The position numbers were made by a program, and so were the translations under genes. Under the pieces are notes generated by a model. It did not search any database and was not told the origin of the DNA. It was given only the letters and a program-made list of their open reading frames with translations. From Marinobacter segnicrescens (GTDB lineage: Bacteria; Pseudomonadota; Gammaproteobacteria; Pseudomonadales; Oleiphilaceae), in NCBI RefSeq assembly GCF_900111555.1, contig NZ_FOHZ01000010.1, forward strand, positions 1-64,000: a stretch of DNA of 64,000 nucleotides. Reading direction: 5' to 3'. The stretch's first letter is position 1. Each line of letters begins with the position of its first letter. This document shows positions 45,291 to 54,357 of this stretch, in pieces.

Positions 45291-46823
45291 GTGAGCACAA
45301 CCTATACAGATCTGAGCTCAGCACGATTGGTCGAGCTGGCACTGGAAAATCAGGAAGGTCAACTGGCCGCCAACGGCTCGCTGGTCGTCAAGACCGGCAA
45401 GCGTACCGGCCGTTCACCGATGGATCGGTTTATTGTTCAGGAGCCCGGCACCGAGAATGCCGTTCACTGGGGACCGATCAACCGACCGTTCGACGCCGAC
45501 AAGTTCGACGCGTTGTGGGACCGGGTAGATAGCTACCTCTCCGCCAAGGACCACTTCCTGTCCCATGTCCATGTAGGCTCTGATCCGGCCCACTACCTGC
45601 CGGTACAGATGCGCACCGAAACCGCGTGGCAGAACCTGTTTGGTCGAAACCTGTTTATCCGCCCTGACAGCTACAATCCCTCCTCGAAGGAGGAATGGCA
45701 GATTCTGAACGCAGCCAACTTCGAGTGCGACCCGGAACGGGACGGCACCAACAGCGATGGCTGTGTAATCATCAACTTCGCCGCCCGCAAGGTACTGCTG
45801 GCTGGCATGCACTATGCCGGCGAGATGAAGAAGGCCATGTTCTCGGTGCAGAACTTCCTGCTGCCCGAGAAAGACGTCCTGCCCATGCACTGTTCCGCCA
45901 ACGTTGGCGAAGATGGCGACACCTGCCTGTTCTTCGGCCTGTCCGGCACCGGCAAGACCACCCTGTCTGCAGACCCGGACCGCTACCTGATCGGTGACGA
46001 CGAGCACGGCTGGGGCCCGGGCACCGTGTTCAATATCGAAGGCGGCTGCTACGCCAAGTGCATCGACCTGAGCAAGAAGAACGAACCCATTATCTGGGAC
46101 GCGATCCGCTTCGGCGCCATCGTGGAGAACGTGGCCATTGATCCGGACACCCGCGAGCCCGACTACACCGACGTATCCCTCACCGAAAATTCCCGCTGCG
46201 CCTACCCGCTGGAGCATGTGGAAAAGCGCGTCGAGGAAAACCGTGCCGGTGAACCATCCCACATCGTCTTCCTGACCTGCGACATGACCGGCGTACTGCC
46301 GCCCGTGTCCATTCTCAGCAAGGAAGCCGCCGCGTACCACTTCCTGAGTGGCTACACCGCGCTGGTGGGCTCTACAGAAATGGGCTCCTCCTCCAAGCTG
46401 AAGTCCACCTTCTCCACCTGCTTCGGTGCGCCCTTCTTCCCGCGCCCGGCCGGCGTCTACGCAGAACTTCTGATGAAGCGGATGGACGACTTCGGCAGCA
46501 AGGTCTTCCTGGTCAACACTGGCTGGACCGGTGGTCCGTACGGTGTGGGTGAGCGCTTCAGCATCCCCACGACCCGAGGCATTATCGCCGCCATCCAGAA
46601 CGGCGACCTGGACAATGCCGAAACCGAACACCTGCCCACCCTCAACCTTTCCGTACCCAAGGCGGTACCGGGGGTCGATAGCCACCTGCTGAACCCGCGC
46701 AACACCTGGGCCAGCAAGGAAGACTACGACGCCAAGGCACAGGAACTGATCAGTCAGTTCGTGGAGAACTTCAAGAAGTTCGAAGTGTCTGACGCCATCG
46801 TGGCGGCAGGTCCTAAGCTTTAA
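45291..46823 (+). CDS. pckA: Phosphoenolpyruvate carboxykinase (ATP)
   Basis: 510 aa, GTG start at 45291 after GAGGTCGAA. Kinase-1a P-loop [28 protein letters not shown] and [20 protein letters not shown] are typical. Converts oxaloacetate to PEP in gluconeogenesis. The upstream about 180 bases hold a -10-like CATAAT (45181-45186) without a clear -35. Followed by a bidirectional terminator. Confidence 0.96.
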   Translation: MSTTYTDLSSARLVELALENQEGQLAANGSLVVKTGKRTGRSPMDRFIVQEPGTENAVHWGPINRPFDADKFDALWDRVDSYLSAKDHFLSHVHVGSDPAHYLPVQMRTETAWQNLFGRNLFIRPDSYNPSSKEEWQILNAANFECDPERDGTNSDGCVIINFAARKVLLAGMHYAGEMKKAMFSVQNFLLPEKDVLPMHCSANVGEDGDTCLFFGLSGTGKTTLSADPDRYLIGDDEHGWGPGTVFNIEGGCYAKCIDLSKKNEPIIWDAIRFGAIVENVAIDPDTREPDYTDVSLTENSRCAYPLEHVEKRVEENRAGEPSHIVFLTCDMTGVLPPVSILSKEAAAYHFLSGYTALVGSTEMGSSSKLKSTFSTCFGAPFFPRPAGVYAELLMKRMDDFGSKVFLVNTGWTGGPYGVGERFSIPTTRGIIAAIQNGDLDNAETEHLPTLNLSVPKAVPGVDSHLLNPRNTWASKEDYDAKAQELISQFVENFKKFEVSDAIVAAGPKL

Positions 46824-46840
46824 CCGGACCCCGAGACCGA

Positions 46841-46876
46841 AAAAAAGCGCCCTGCCTGACGGCACGGCGCTTTTTT
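46841..46876. terminator. Bidirectional intrinsic terminator between pckA and pyrC'
   Basis: AAAAAAGCGCC (46841-46851) pairs with GGCGCTTTTTT (46866-46876), with a 14-base loop. T-runs occur in both directions, so it can end the plus-strand pckA transcript and the long minus-strand gshB-pyrC' operon. Confidence 0.9.
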
Positions 46877-46922
46877 ATTCTGCTGCCCCCCCCTGACGGT
46901 CGGCAGGTAGTCCCGCAACCTG

Positions 46923-48191
46923 TCAGGACCTCCGGTATGCCACTTTCCCGTCACAGATATTCCAGTGGATGACGCCCTTCAGGTCCCTGCCAGGCGCAGG
47001 CACGTGGAATCCCCGGGACAGCAGGGTTTGCGGGCCAGCCTGCCAGGTATCATCGAGGCGCCAGAGGCTGAAATTCGCCGCACCACCTGAGGCAAGGCCC
47101 GAAGCCTGTTTGATAACGGTAGCCGGACCCTCAGTCAATGCCCGCAGCAAGGCTTTCAACGAGAGCTCGCCTTGCGCCACGAGTGACAGCCCCAGCGAAA
47201 ACACACTCTCAATCGTGGACATACCCGGCTCGGTCACGCCCAGAGGTGCCTGCTTGGCAGCGGAGTCGTGTGGCTGGTGCTGGCTGACGATGGCGTCAAC
47301 CGTGCCGTCTTCGACACCTTTGAGCAGGGCCTTGCGATCAGACTCTGTGCGTAACGGTGGCACCACATGGTAGCGGCTGTCGAAGCCGGACAGGGCTTCC
47401 TCGGTGAAAAGTAACTGGTGCATCGCTACGTCGGCGGTAACCGATACCCCCCGCATCCTGGCCTCGGCAACCATCTCCACGCTGCGAGCACAGGAGAGCT
47501 GCCCCAGGTGAAGGCGCACGCCGGTTTCCTCCGCCAGCAGCAGCATTTCCATGACCGAAGCGGTTTCTGCCACTTCCGGCACGCCCAGCAGTCCCAGGCG
47601 GGCAGCCACCTTGCCGTCATGGGCATAGCCGTCGGCAGCCAGCGCCTGATTCACAGGCTGCAGCATCAGGGTCAGGTCAAAGGTACGGGCATAGGCCATG
47701 CACCGGCGCAGGATGCGGGCATTTGCCATGGCATGGGTACCATTGCTAAAAGCCACACAGCCGGCATTGCTGAGGCCTACCATGTCGCTGAGCAACTCGC
47801 CTGCCAGGCCCCGGGTTGCAGCGCCGACTGGCAGCACCCTGATCGGCGCCGAACTGCGAGCCACGTCCCGAATCAGGTTGGTTACCGCCCCGGAGTCGTT
47901 AACCGGTGAGGTGTCCGGTGATGCACACACGGTGGTGAACCCGCCCCGTGCCGCAGCGCGGGTTTCCGAAGCTATATTGCCCTTCTGGCCATTGCCAGGC
48001 TCACGAAGGTTGCAGCAAAGGTCCACAAACCCTGGCAGCAGGATCAGGCCACTGGCATCGATCACCGTGTCGGCAGCTTCGGTGATCGCGTCTTCGTCCA
48101 TGGTGCGAATAATCCCGTCACGGACGAACAGGTCCACCGTGGTTTCTTCCCCCGGCAGGCGTGCGTTATGGATCAGCAGGCTGGCACTCAT
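46923..48191 (-). CDS. pyrC': Non-catalytic dihydroorotase-like subunit PyrC' (PyrX)
   Basis: 422 aa, full dihydroorotase length. The metal-binding HxH motif of active enzymes (normally DLHVHLREPG) is [10 protein letters not shown], with Cys59 and Asn61 in place of the two His. In Pseudomonas such an inactive homologue (PyrC') supports assembly of the aspartate transcarbamoylase complex with PyrB. The start overlaps the pyrB stop by 4 bases. Another active pyrC should exist elsewhere; this is inference. Confidence 0.94.
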   Translation of the reverse strand: MSASLLIHNARLPGEETTVDLFVRDGIIRTMDEDAITEAADTVIDASGLILLPGFVDLCCNLREPGNGQKGNIASETRAAARGGFTTVCASPDTSPVNDSGAVTNLIRDVARSSAPIRVLPVGAATRGLAGELLSDMVGLSNAGCVAFSNGTHAMANARILRRCMAYARTFDLTLMLQPVNQALAADGYAHDGKVAARLGLLGVPEVAETASVMEMLLLAEETGVRLHLGQLSCARSVEMVAEARMRGVSVTADVAMHQLLFTEEALSGFDSRYHVVPPLRTESDRKALLKGVEDGTVDAIVSQHQPHDSAAKQAPLGVTEPGMSTIESVFSLGLSLVAQGELSLKALLRALTEGPATVIKQASGLASGGAANFSLWRLDDTWQAGPQTLLSRGFHVPAPGRDLKGVIHWNICDGKVAYRRS

Positions 48192-49228
48192 TGCTCACCT
48201 CCCTGCTGGCGGGAGCGGCTGGTACGCTCGGCTACCTGTCCACTCATAGCCATGGACATCACCGCCATCCTGATCGCTATACCATTGGTGACCTGATTGA
48301 GAATCACCGACTGGGGGCCATCCGCCACGGCTGACTCAATTTCCACACCGCGGTTAATCGGCCCCGGATGCATTACTATGCAGTCCGGCCTGGCCAGGGC
48401 CAGCTTGTCAGTATCGAGCCCGTACAGTCGGTAGAACTCACGCTCACTCGGCAGCAAGGCGCCCTCCATCCGCTCTTTCTGAAGGCGCAGCATGATCACC
48501 ACATCCAGGTCTGCCATGCCTTTTCTCATGTCGTATTCCACCGTACAACCCAGGCTGTCCACATCTGCCGGCAGCAGGGTACCCGGCGCAATCAGCCGCA
48601 CCTCCTCGGCCCCAAGGGTCTGTAGCGCGCGAATCTGGGACCGGGCTACCCGGGAGTGCAGGATATCCCCCACAATGGCCACTTTCAGACCCTCAAACTG
48701 CTGCTTGTTCTGCCGTATGGTCAGCATGTCCAGCATCGCCTGGGTCGGGTGTGCATGTCGGCCGTCACCGGCGTTGATGATAGCCACGCCGGGAGTCACC
48801 GACTCGGCGATAAAGTGGGGTGCGCCGCTTTGCGAATGACGCACTACAAACATGTCGCTGGCCATGGCCTCCAGGTTGAGTAGGGTATCCGACAAGGACT
48901 CGCCCTTGGATGTGGCAGAGGTATTGATGTCCAGATTGAGCACGTCGGCCGACAGGCGCTTGGCTGCCAATTCAAAGGTGCTGCGGGTGCGAGTGCTGGA
49001 TTCGAAGAACAGGTTGACCACCGTCCGCCCCCGTAGCAGAGGCACCTTCTTGATGGTGCGCTCGCCTACCTCGATAAAGGAGTCCGCCGTATCGAGGATG
49101 TCAGTCAGCATGGCCCTGTCCAGGCCGTCCAGAGTTATAAAGTGCCGCAACTGGCCATCCGCAGTCAGCTGGAGATTACGGGAGGCCTTGTCGTGGGCGC
49201 TGAGGGGCGTGGCGGCCAGCTCAGTCAT
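48188..49228 (-). CDS. pyrB: Aspartate carbamoyltransferase catalytic subunit
   Basis: 346 aa. Carbamoyl-phosphate motif [13 protein letters not shown], then [14 protein letters not shown] and HPGPINRG. The first committed step of pyrimidine synthesis. Slightly longer N-terminus than the E. coli chain, typical of the Pseudomonas-type class A enzyme that pairs with PyrC'. ATGA overlaps both with pyrR upstream and pyrC' downstream. Confidence 0.96.
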   Translation of the reverse strand: MTELAATPLSAHDKASRNLQLTADGQLRHFITLDGLDRAMLTDILDTADSFIEVGERTIKKVPLLRGRTVVNLFFESSTRTRSTFELAAKRLSADVLNLDINTSATSKGESLSDTLLNLEAMASDMFVVRHSQSGAPHFIAESVTPGVAIINAGDGRHAHPTQAMLDMLTIRQNKQQFEGLKVAIVGDILHSRVARSQIRALQTLGAEEVRLIAPGTLLPADVDSLGCTVEYDMRKGMADLDVVIMLRLQKERMEGALLPSEREFYRLYGLDTDKLALARPDCIVMHPGPINRGVEIESAVADGPQSVILNQVTNGIAIRMAVMSMAMSGQVAERTSRSRQQGGEQ

Positions 49229-49734
49229 GCCTTCACCTCCCGGATCTCAATGGTCAGCGGTTCAGGACCCACCAGCTTCACCCGTTGGGTCGGCGACAGA
49301 TTCAGACGTTCGCCGCAGACATCCGGCTGCACCGGCAGTTCACGGCCGCCCATATCCAGCAACGCAACCAGAGAGATGGAGCTGGGCCGGCCATAGTCAA
49401 ACAGTTCGTTCATGGCGGCACGGATGGTCCGCCCACTCATGACCACATCATCCACCAGCACCAGGTCGCGGTCTTCGGTTTCGAAGGGCAGGTGGGATGG
49501 GGTGACCCGGGGGTTAAGTCCGATACGGCTGAAATCATCCCGGTAAAAAGAGATATCCAGCTCACCGCAAGGCTCCTCAAGCCCCAGGCGCCGGTGAAGT
49601 TCGCTTGCCACCCAGACGCCGCCTGTGCGGATGCCCACCAGCAACGGGCGTTTGATGCCCCGTTCATTCAGATAGTGACGAAGCCCTTGCTCAAGACGAT
49701 CAAGCAGGGCGGGAACGGCAGGTAAATCAGTCAT
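49225..49734 (-). CDS. pyrR: Bifunctional PyrR: pyrimidine operon regulator / uracil phosphoribosyltransferase
   Basis: 169 aa phosphoribosyltransferase with PRPP motif [18 protein letters not shown]. PyrR senses UMP/PRPP and in many bacteria attenuates pyr transcription; the RNA target was not seen in this window. Seven bases follow the ruvX stop, so it is in the same operon. Confidence 0.94.
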   Translation of the reverse strand: MTDLPAVPALLDRLEQGLRHYLNERGIKRPLLVGIRTGGVWVASELHRRLGLEEPCGELDISFYRDDFSRIGLNPRVTPSHLPFETEDRDLVLVDDVVMSGRTIRAAMNELFDYGRPSSISLVALLDMGGRELPVQPDVCGERLNLSPTQRVKLVGPEPLTIEIREVKA

Positions 49735-49741
49735 GACGGCA

Positions 49742-50203
49742 TCATTCTCCCGTTGATGAGTCCTGCTGGTGATTGAACCAGCTTTCCAGGATCAGCACAG
49801 CGGCCAGGTCATCCACGCCATGGCGACCGAAGTCACTGCTACCGCCCCTGGCCAGTACCGCATCCTTGGCCTCGAAGCTGCTCAGGCGCTCGTCCATCAT
49901 CTCCACCGGCAGGTGGAAGCGCCCATGGATTCGCTTGCCGAACTTGCGCGCCCGGGCACACATATCGCTTTCAGTTCCGTCCATATTCAGGGGCAGACCA
50001 ACCACCACCAGGTCAGGCTGCCATTCTGCCAGCAGGGCTTCGACCTGTTGCCAGTCGGGCACGCCATCACGGGCGGGAATCATGGCCACCGGACCTGCGG
50101 TACCCAGTAACGACTGACCGAAGGCGACGCCAATACGCCGCAGGCCGAAATCGAAGGCGAGAACCTGCTGGCCGCGACTACCCCTCTGGCCTGCCTCAGG
50201 CAT
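49742..50203 (-). CDS. ruvX: Holliday junction resolvase RuvX (YqgF)
   Basis: 153 aa from 50203 ([13 protein letters not shown]); longer upstream frame to 50608 belongs to the shadow of algH. RNase H-like fold with [27 protein letters not shown] and the end motif [14 protein letters not shown]. YqgF/RuvX proteins process 16S pre-rRNA and are often placed after algH (yqgE), as here; the stop of algH overlaps by 8 bases. Confidence 0.93.
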   Translation of the reverse strand: MPEAGQRGSRGQQVLAFDFGLRRIGVAFGQSLLGTAGPVAMIPARDGVPDWQQVEALLAEWQPDLVVVGLPLNMDGTESDMCARARKFGKRIHGRFHLPVEMMDERLSSFEAKDAVLARGGSSDFGRHGVDDLAAVLILESWFNHQQDSSTGE

Positions 50204-50762
50204 GGCCCACCGACTGATCCAGCTGGCCGGGGTCGATGCCCATCCGGGCCAGCACTGATTTGTAACGGTCCTGCCAGGGGGTATCGAACAACAGGACATC
50301 ACTGGCGGGGCAGGCCAGCCAGGCATTACCGGCCAGCTCTTCTTCCAGCTGGCCGGCACTCCAGCCTGCGTAACCAAGGGCGACCAGGTAGCGCTCCGGG
50401 CCCGCGTCATTACCGATGGCCTGGAGGATATCCCGGGAGGTAGTAACCTGGATACAATCACTGACCGCGACTGAACTCTGCCAGTCGCCACCGGGCGGGT
50501 GCAACACGAAGCCCCGCTCCTGCTGAACCGGGCCGCCGGCAAATACCGGCACCTCCAGGTGCCCACCGTCCATGTCCAACTGCTCGAGAATTTCCCCAAG
50601 AGAGACATCCAGGGGCTGGTTGATCAGCAAGCCAAAGGTACCGTCGTCACCATGGTCACAGATGTAGACAATACCGCCATGGAAGTTGGGGTCGCCAAGC
50701 CAGGGCGAGGCCACGAGAAAGTGATCCTTGAGATTCTGCAGGGGCTGCTGGTGCTCACTCAT
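50196..50762 (-). CDS. algH: YqgE/AlgH family protein
   Basis: 188 aa. Start MSEHQQPLQNLKDHFLVASP with the conserved FHGGIVYICDHGDDGTFGLLINQP near the N-terminus and VALGYAGWSAGQLEEEL. A regulator-like protein of unclear mechanism. Co-transcribed with tonB upstream (4-base overlap) and ruvX downstream. Confidence 0.94.
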   Translation of the reverse strand: MSEHQQPLQNLKDHFLVASPWLGDPNFHGGIVYICDHGDDGTFGLLINQPLDVSLGEILEQLDMDGGHLEVPVFAGGPVQQERGFVLHPPGGDWQSSVAVSDCIQVTTSRDILQAIGNDAGPERYLVALGYAGWSAGQLEEELAGNAWLACPASDVLLFDTPWQDRYKSVLARMGIDPGQLDQSVGHA

Positions 50763-51622
50763 CCGGACGACAGCCCCCGGCGCTGGAATGACCAGGTACG
50801 TATGATTTCAAGCTCATCTGTTTTCTCACGCATTTCCTCCGGGAAAGGTGCGAACGGCGCTGCCAGGCGGATAATGCGGATGGCGGCATCATCCAGGACG
50901 GTGCTGCCGGAGGATTCGAGAATACTGACTTCCTTTATGGTGCCATCCTTGCGCAAGGATACCAGCAAACGCAGGTCACCGTAGATACCCCGATTGCGGG
51001 CCTCTTCCGGGTAGTTGCTGTTGCCCACCCGGGTCACCTTGTCGACCCAGCTGCGAACGTACCAGGCATTGGAGGACTGCAGGGTAGACGCAGCGGTTAC
51101 CCGGGTGACCCGAGGCCGGCGGGCGTAGGCCTGTTTCTGGGCGTCCAGGCGCGCTTCCAGGCTGGCGATCTCCAGGCTTCGCTCCATCAGGCTCTTCTTT
51201 TCCGCAACCGGCAGAGTCTCTTCCGGCGGCTCCTCACGGTCTTCGCGGGTCACGGTAGCGTCAGACTCAGCCCGGGCCTGCACCACCTTTCGCTCTGCCT
51301 GTGGCTGGCGCTCGGTTACCGTCGGCGGCTCCGGCTGCACCGGCGCCACTTCACGGGCGTTGACCTCTGCGACCTCCGGGGTGGTCTGTTCGAGCTTTTC
51401 CTCGGCCTCGCCACTGCCCTGCTGGTTGGTGGCCGCCAGGAAATCAGCTTCTTCCGGTGCCTGCTCATCGTTGAAGCGGGACAGGGTGATTTCCATGGTG
51501 GATGCGCTGGTGGCGGGCTCTTCCGGGGCGAACGTCACCCCCAGCAAGACGACTGCATGCAGCGCGAGCGCCATGAACAAAGTAAACATCAGGCGATCGT
51601 TCGCCGTGACCTGTGCTGCCAT
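50759..51622 (-). CDS. tonB: TonB-family energy transducer
   Basis: 287 aa from 51622 (MAAQVTAND); an ATG at 51631 is also possible. One N-terminal membrane anchor (about 12-32), a long acidic, Pro/Glu-rich periplasmic linker, and the TonB C-terminal domain with YPEEARNRGIYGDLRLLV and DDAAIRIIRLAAPFAPF. Position beside gshB and pilG matches the tonB3 of Pseudomonas, where it is linked to twitching motility. Confidence 0.9.
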   Translation of the reverse strand: MAAQVTANDRLMFTLFMALALHAVVLLGVTFAPEEPATSASTMEITLSRFNDEQAPEEADFLAATNQQGSGEAEEKLEQTTPEVAEVNAREVAPVQPEPPTVTERQPQAERKVVQARAESDATVTREDREEPPEETLPVAEKKSLMERSLEIASLEARLDAQKQAYARRPRVTRVTAASTLQSSNAWYVRSWVDKVTRVGNSNYPEEARNRGIYGDLRLLVSLRKDGTIKEVSILESSGSTVLDDAAIRIIRLAAPFAPFPEEMREKTDELEIIRTWSFQRRGLSSG

Positions 51623-51663
51623 TCCTGCCACTTCCGGGGTTTCTGACTCAGGGGATCGGGCTA

Positions 51664-52611
51664 TTATCCCAGACGACGCTCGATGGCATCCATGAGCTGG
51701 CCCGCAATATCGATACCGAAGGCCGCATCCAGCTCCCGCACGCAGGTGGGACTGGTGACATTGATCTCGGTGAGATAATCGCCGATCACATCGATGCCAA
51801 CGAAGATCAGATTCTTCTCTTTCAACACCGGGGCAACGCGGTCACAGATTTCCCGATCACGGGCGGTGAGTTCCCGCCCCTCACCGCGACCGCCGGCTGC
51901 CAGGTTGCCTCGATTCTCCCCGACAGACGGTATCCGCGCGAGGGCATAGGGTACCGGCTCACCCTCGATCAGCAGTATGCGCTTGTCGCCCTCGGTAATC
52001 TCCGGGATGTACTTCTGGGCCATACACTGGTGCTGGCCGTCGTTGGTGAGGGTTTCAATGATCACCCCCAGGTTGAAGTCGTTTTCACGGACCCGAAAGA
52101 TGGACTTGCCGCCCATACCGTCCACCGGCTTCATGATCACGTCTCCATGCTCACGGTAGAATTCCCGCAAGCGTTCGGCTGAGCGGGTAACAATCAGGGG
52201 CGGCGTGCAGTCTTCAAACTGCGTGGCAAACAGCTTCTCGTTACAGTCCCGCAGGGCCTGGGTCGGGTTCACGACCAGCGCACCCTGCCTTTCCGCCGCC
52301 TCGAGAATGTGGGTGGCCATCAGGAACTCCCGGTCTACCGGCGGATCCTTGCGCATCAGGATGGCGTCCAACTCACCCAGGGCAATATCGTCCTCGTGAC
52401 CGAAGGTATACCAGTGCGCCGGATCCATCCGGACGTCCAGGGAGCGTACCCGCGCCCGTGCCTGGCCGCCTTTCATATAAAGGTCCGGGAGCTCCATATA
52501 GGCCACCTCCCACCCTCGCTGCCGGGCAGCCCAGAGCATGGCCAGTGAAGTATCCTTCTTGAACGAAATATCCTGGATCGGATCCATCACCACGCCGATT
52601 CTGAGTGTCAT
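51664..52611 (-). CDS. gshB: Glutathione synthase
   Basis: 315 aa ATP-grasp enzyme with MDPIQDISFKKDTSLAML, NGXXKP-type KPVDGMGGKSIFRV and FVGIDVIGDYLTEINVTSPT. It joins gamma-glutamylcysteine and glycine. First gene of the seven-gene minus-strand operon, divergent from pilG. Confidence 0.96.
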   Translation of the reverse strand: MTLRIGVVMDPIQDISFKKDTSLAMLWAARQRGWEVAYMELPDLYMKGGQARARVRSLDVRMDPAHWYTFGHEDDIALGELDAILMRKDPPVDREFLMATHILEAAERQGALVVNPTQALRDCNEKLFATQFEDCTPPLIVTRSAERLREFYREHGDVIMKPVDGMGGKSIFRVRENDFNLGVIIETLTNDGQHQCMAQKYIPEITEGDKRILLIEGEPVPYALARIPSVGENRGNLAAGGRGEGRELTARDREICDRVAPVLKEKNLIFVGIDVIGDYLTEINVTSPTCVRELDAAFGIDIAGQLMDAIERRLG

Positions 52612-52919
52612 TGTGCCTCTCCGGTCAATTGACGAAAAACAGGAACCCGTCTACAGAGCATACTGATCAAACGGTGCTATGCTGGAGCATGATGGTATTG
52701 TACCGGGCGCCGGAATGCACCTGCGATCCGCCTGCGCCGACATTCTGTCGTTCCGGTCCGGCAATTTTGTGACCCTGTACAATACGACACAAACTGAAAC
52801 TTTGTTGCACGTCACGAATAACCTATAAATAGAGGGGCTTGATAGAACACCTTCAATTTGTGTGTTAAAAAAGCCAATCTCTGAACTCCGACACTCGCAG
52901 AGCGCAAGGCAGTTGCACA
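52612..52919. other. Divergent promoter region gshB / pilG (308 bp)
   Basis: AT-rich for this window. On the pilG side a TACAAT (52778-52783) and a TATAAA (52824-52829) may be -10 boxes; no convincing -35 pairs with either by eye. A short palindrome ATGCT-GG-AGCAT (52679-52690) lies on the gshB side. No gene is seen. Confidence 0.45.
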
Positions 52920-53312
52920 ATGGATGACAACTTCGAAAATCTGAAAATCATGGTGATTGACGACAGCAAGACCATTCGTCGCACCGCAGAAACGCTGCTC
53001 AAAAAAGTGGGCTGCGAGGTAATCACCGCGACGGACGGATTTGATGCGCTCGCGAAAATAGCCGACTCCCACCCCGATATCATTTTCGTGGACATCATGA
53101 TGCCACGACTGGATGGCTATCAGACCTGCGCCCTGATCAAGAACAACTCCGCATTCCGCAAGACACCCGTTATCATGCTGTCGAGTAAGGACGGGCTGTT
53201 TGACAAGGCCAAGGGGCGTATTGTCGGGTCAGACCAGTATCTGACCAAACCGTTCAGCAAGGACGAGCTGCTTAACACGATTCGCCAGTATGTTCCCCAG
53301 GCGGAACAGTGA
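52920..53312 (+). CDS. pilG: Type IV pilus response regulator PilG
   Basis: 130 aa CheY-like receiver: VIDDSKTIRRT, phospho-Asp58 (FVDIMMPRLDG), and Lys in YLTKPFSKDEL. In Pseudomonas PilG promotes pilus extension via PilB and cAMP signalling. It is the first gene of the Pil-Chp operon. Confidence 0.96.
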   Translation: MDDNFENLKIMVIDDSKTIRRTAETLLKKVGCEVITATDGFDALAKIADSHPDIIFVDIMMPRLDGYQTCALIKNNSAFRKTPVIMLSSKDGLFDKAKGRIVGSDQYLTKPFSKDELLNTIRQYVPQAEQ

Positions 53313-53344
53313 ATCCGCCCTACAAGAGAACCACCGAGGATAAC

Positions 53345-53707
53345 ATGGCCCGCATTCTGATCGTTGACGACTCCCCCACCGAAATCAAGAAAATTTCTAC
53401 CATTCTGGAAAAGCACAAGCACGAAGTCCTGACCGCCGACAACGGTGCTGATGGCGTTGCCATGGCCCGGGCCGAGAACCCCGACCTTGTGCTGATGGAC
53501 GTAGTCATGCCCGGACTGAACGGTTTCCAGGCCACACGACAACTGACTCGCGCACCGGAAACCGCCTCCATCCCGGTGGTAATCGTGACCACCAAGGACC
53601 AGGAAACCGATCGCGTCTGGGGCACCCGTCAGGGCGCCAAGGGCTACCTGGTCAAGCCGGTAAACGAGAGTGACCTGATCAACACCATCAACAGCCTCGT
53701 GTCCTGA
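53345..53707 (+). CDS. pilH: Type IV pilus response regulator PilH
   Basis: 120 aa; start at 53345 after GAGGATAAC. Receiver with phospho-Asp52 (LMDVVMPGLNG) and YLVKPVNES. Acts opposite to PilG in twitching and cAMP control. Starts 32 bases after pilG. Confidence 0.95.
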   Translation: MARILIVDDSPTEIKKISTILEKHKHEVLTADNGADGVAMARAENPDLVLMDVVMPGLNGFQATRQLTRAPETASIPVVIVTTKDQETDRVWGTRQGAKGYLVKPVNESDLINTINSLVS

Positions 53708-53729
53708 ACAACCGTCCCTTGGAGTACGC

Positions 53730-54275
53730 ATGTCTGCCCAGGCCACACCCTTTGCCGTACTGACGGATATTGCCCGGCGAAGCCGGTCCCTGGCTGCCGG
53801 CCTGCCCGAACAGCAGGAAGCGGTGACCCTCTGGAACGGTATCGGCTTCATGCTGGCCGGCCAGCGCTTTGTTGCTCCGATGGGCGAAGTGGTCGAAATC
53901 CTCCACCTCCCCCGCTTCACCCATGTGCCAGGGGTTCATCCTTTTATGCTCGGGGTGGCGAACGTTCGTGGTCGCCTGCTCCCACTGATCGACCTTGCCC
54001 AGTTCTTTGGCTTGCCGCGGAGCGCCCGCAGCAACCGTGACCGGCGGGTGCTGGTGGTGGAACAGGACGACATATTCACCGGCCTGGTGGTGGATGATGT
54101 CGCCGGTATGCAGTATTTCGCCGAGGACAGTTTTGTGTCCCGGTCAGAAAACATCCATGAAGCCGTGAGCCCCTTTGTGCAGGGCGGCTATGTCCGTGAC
54201 GACGAAATCTGGAACGTGTTCTCAACTTTTGCGCTAATCGATGATGAGCGCTTCCTGGATGTGTCACAGTGGTAA
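53730..54275 (+). CDS. pilI: CheW-like adaptor PilI
   Basis: 181 aa CheW-type adaptor: GIGFMLAGQRFVAPMGEVVEIL, PGVHPFMLGVANVRGRLLPLIDLAQFFG and the core LVVEQDDIFTGLVVDDV. It couples PilJ to the kinase ChpA. Gene order pilGHIJK matches Pseudomonas. Confidence 0.94.
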   Translation: MSAQATPFAVLTDIARRSRSLAAGLPEQQEAVTLWNGIGFMLAGQRFVAPMGEVVEILHLPRFTHVPGVHPFMLGVANVRGRLLPLIDLAQFFGLPRSARSNRDRRVLVVEQDDIFTGLVVDDVAGMQYFAEDSFVSRSENIHEAVSPFVQGGYVRDDEIWNVFSTFALIDDERFLDVSQW

Positions 54276-54357
54276 TGTTTACGGCCGTGCCGGCACTGCT
54301 GGCCGACTTACCCTCCGAAACCTATTTGCCAAAAAGAAGAGAGGCCGGGAGCCAAAG

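Noticed and set aside
45414..46865. 483-codon minus-strand open frame opposite pckA
   Set aside because: The plus strand encodes a complete PEP carboxykinase with P-loop; the minus frame is an antisense shadow.
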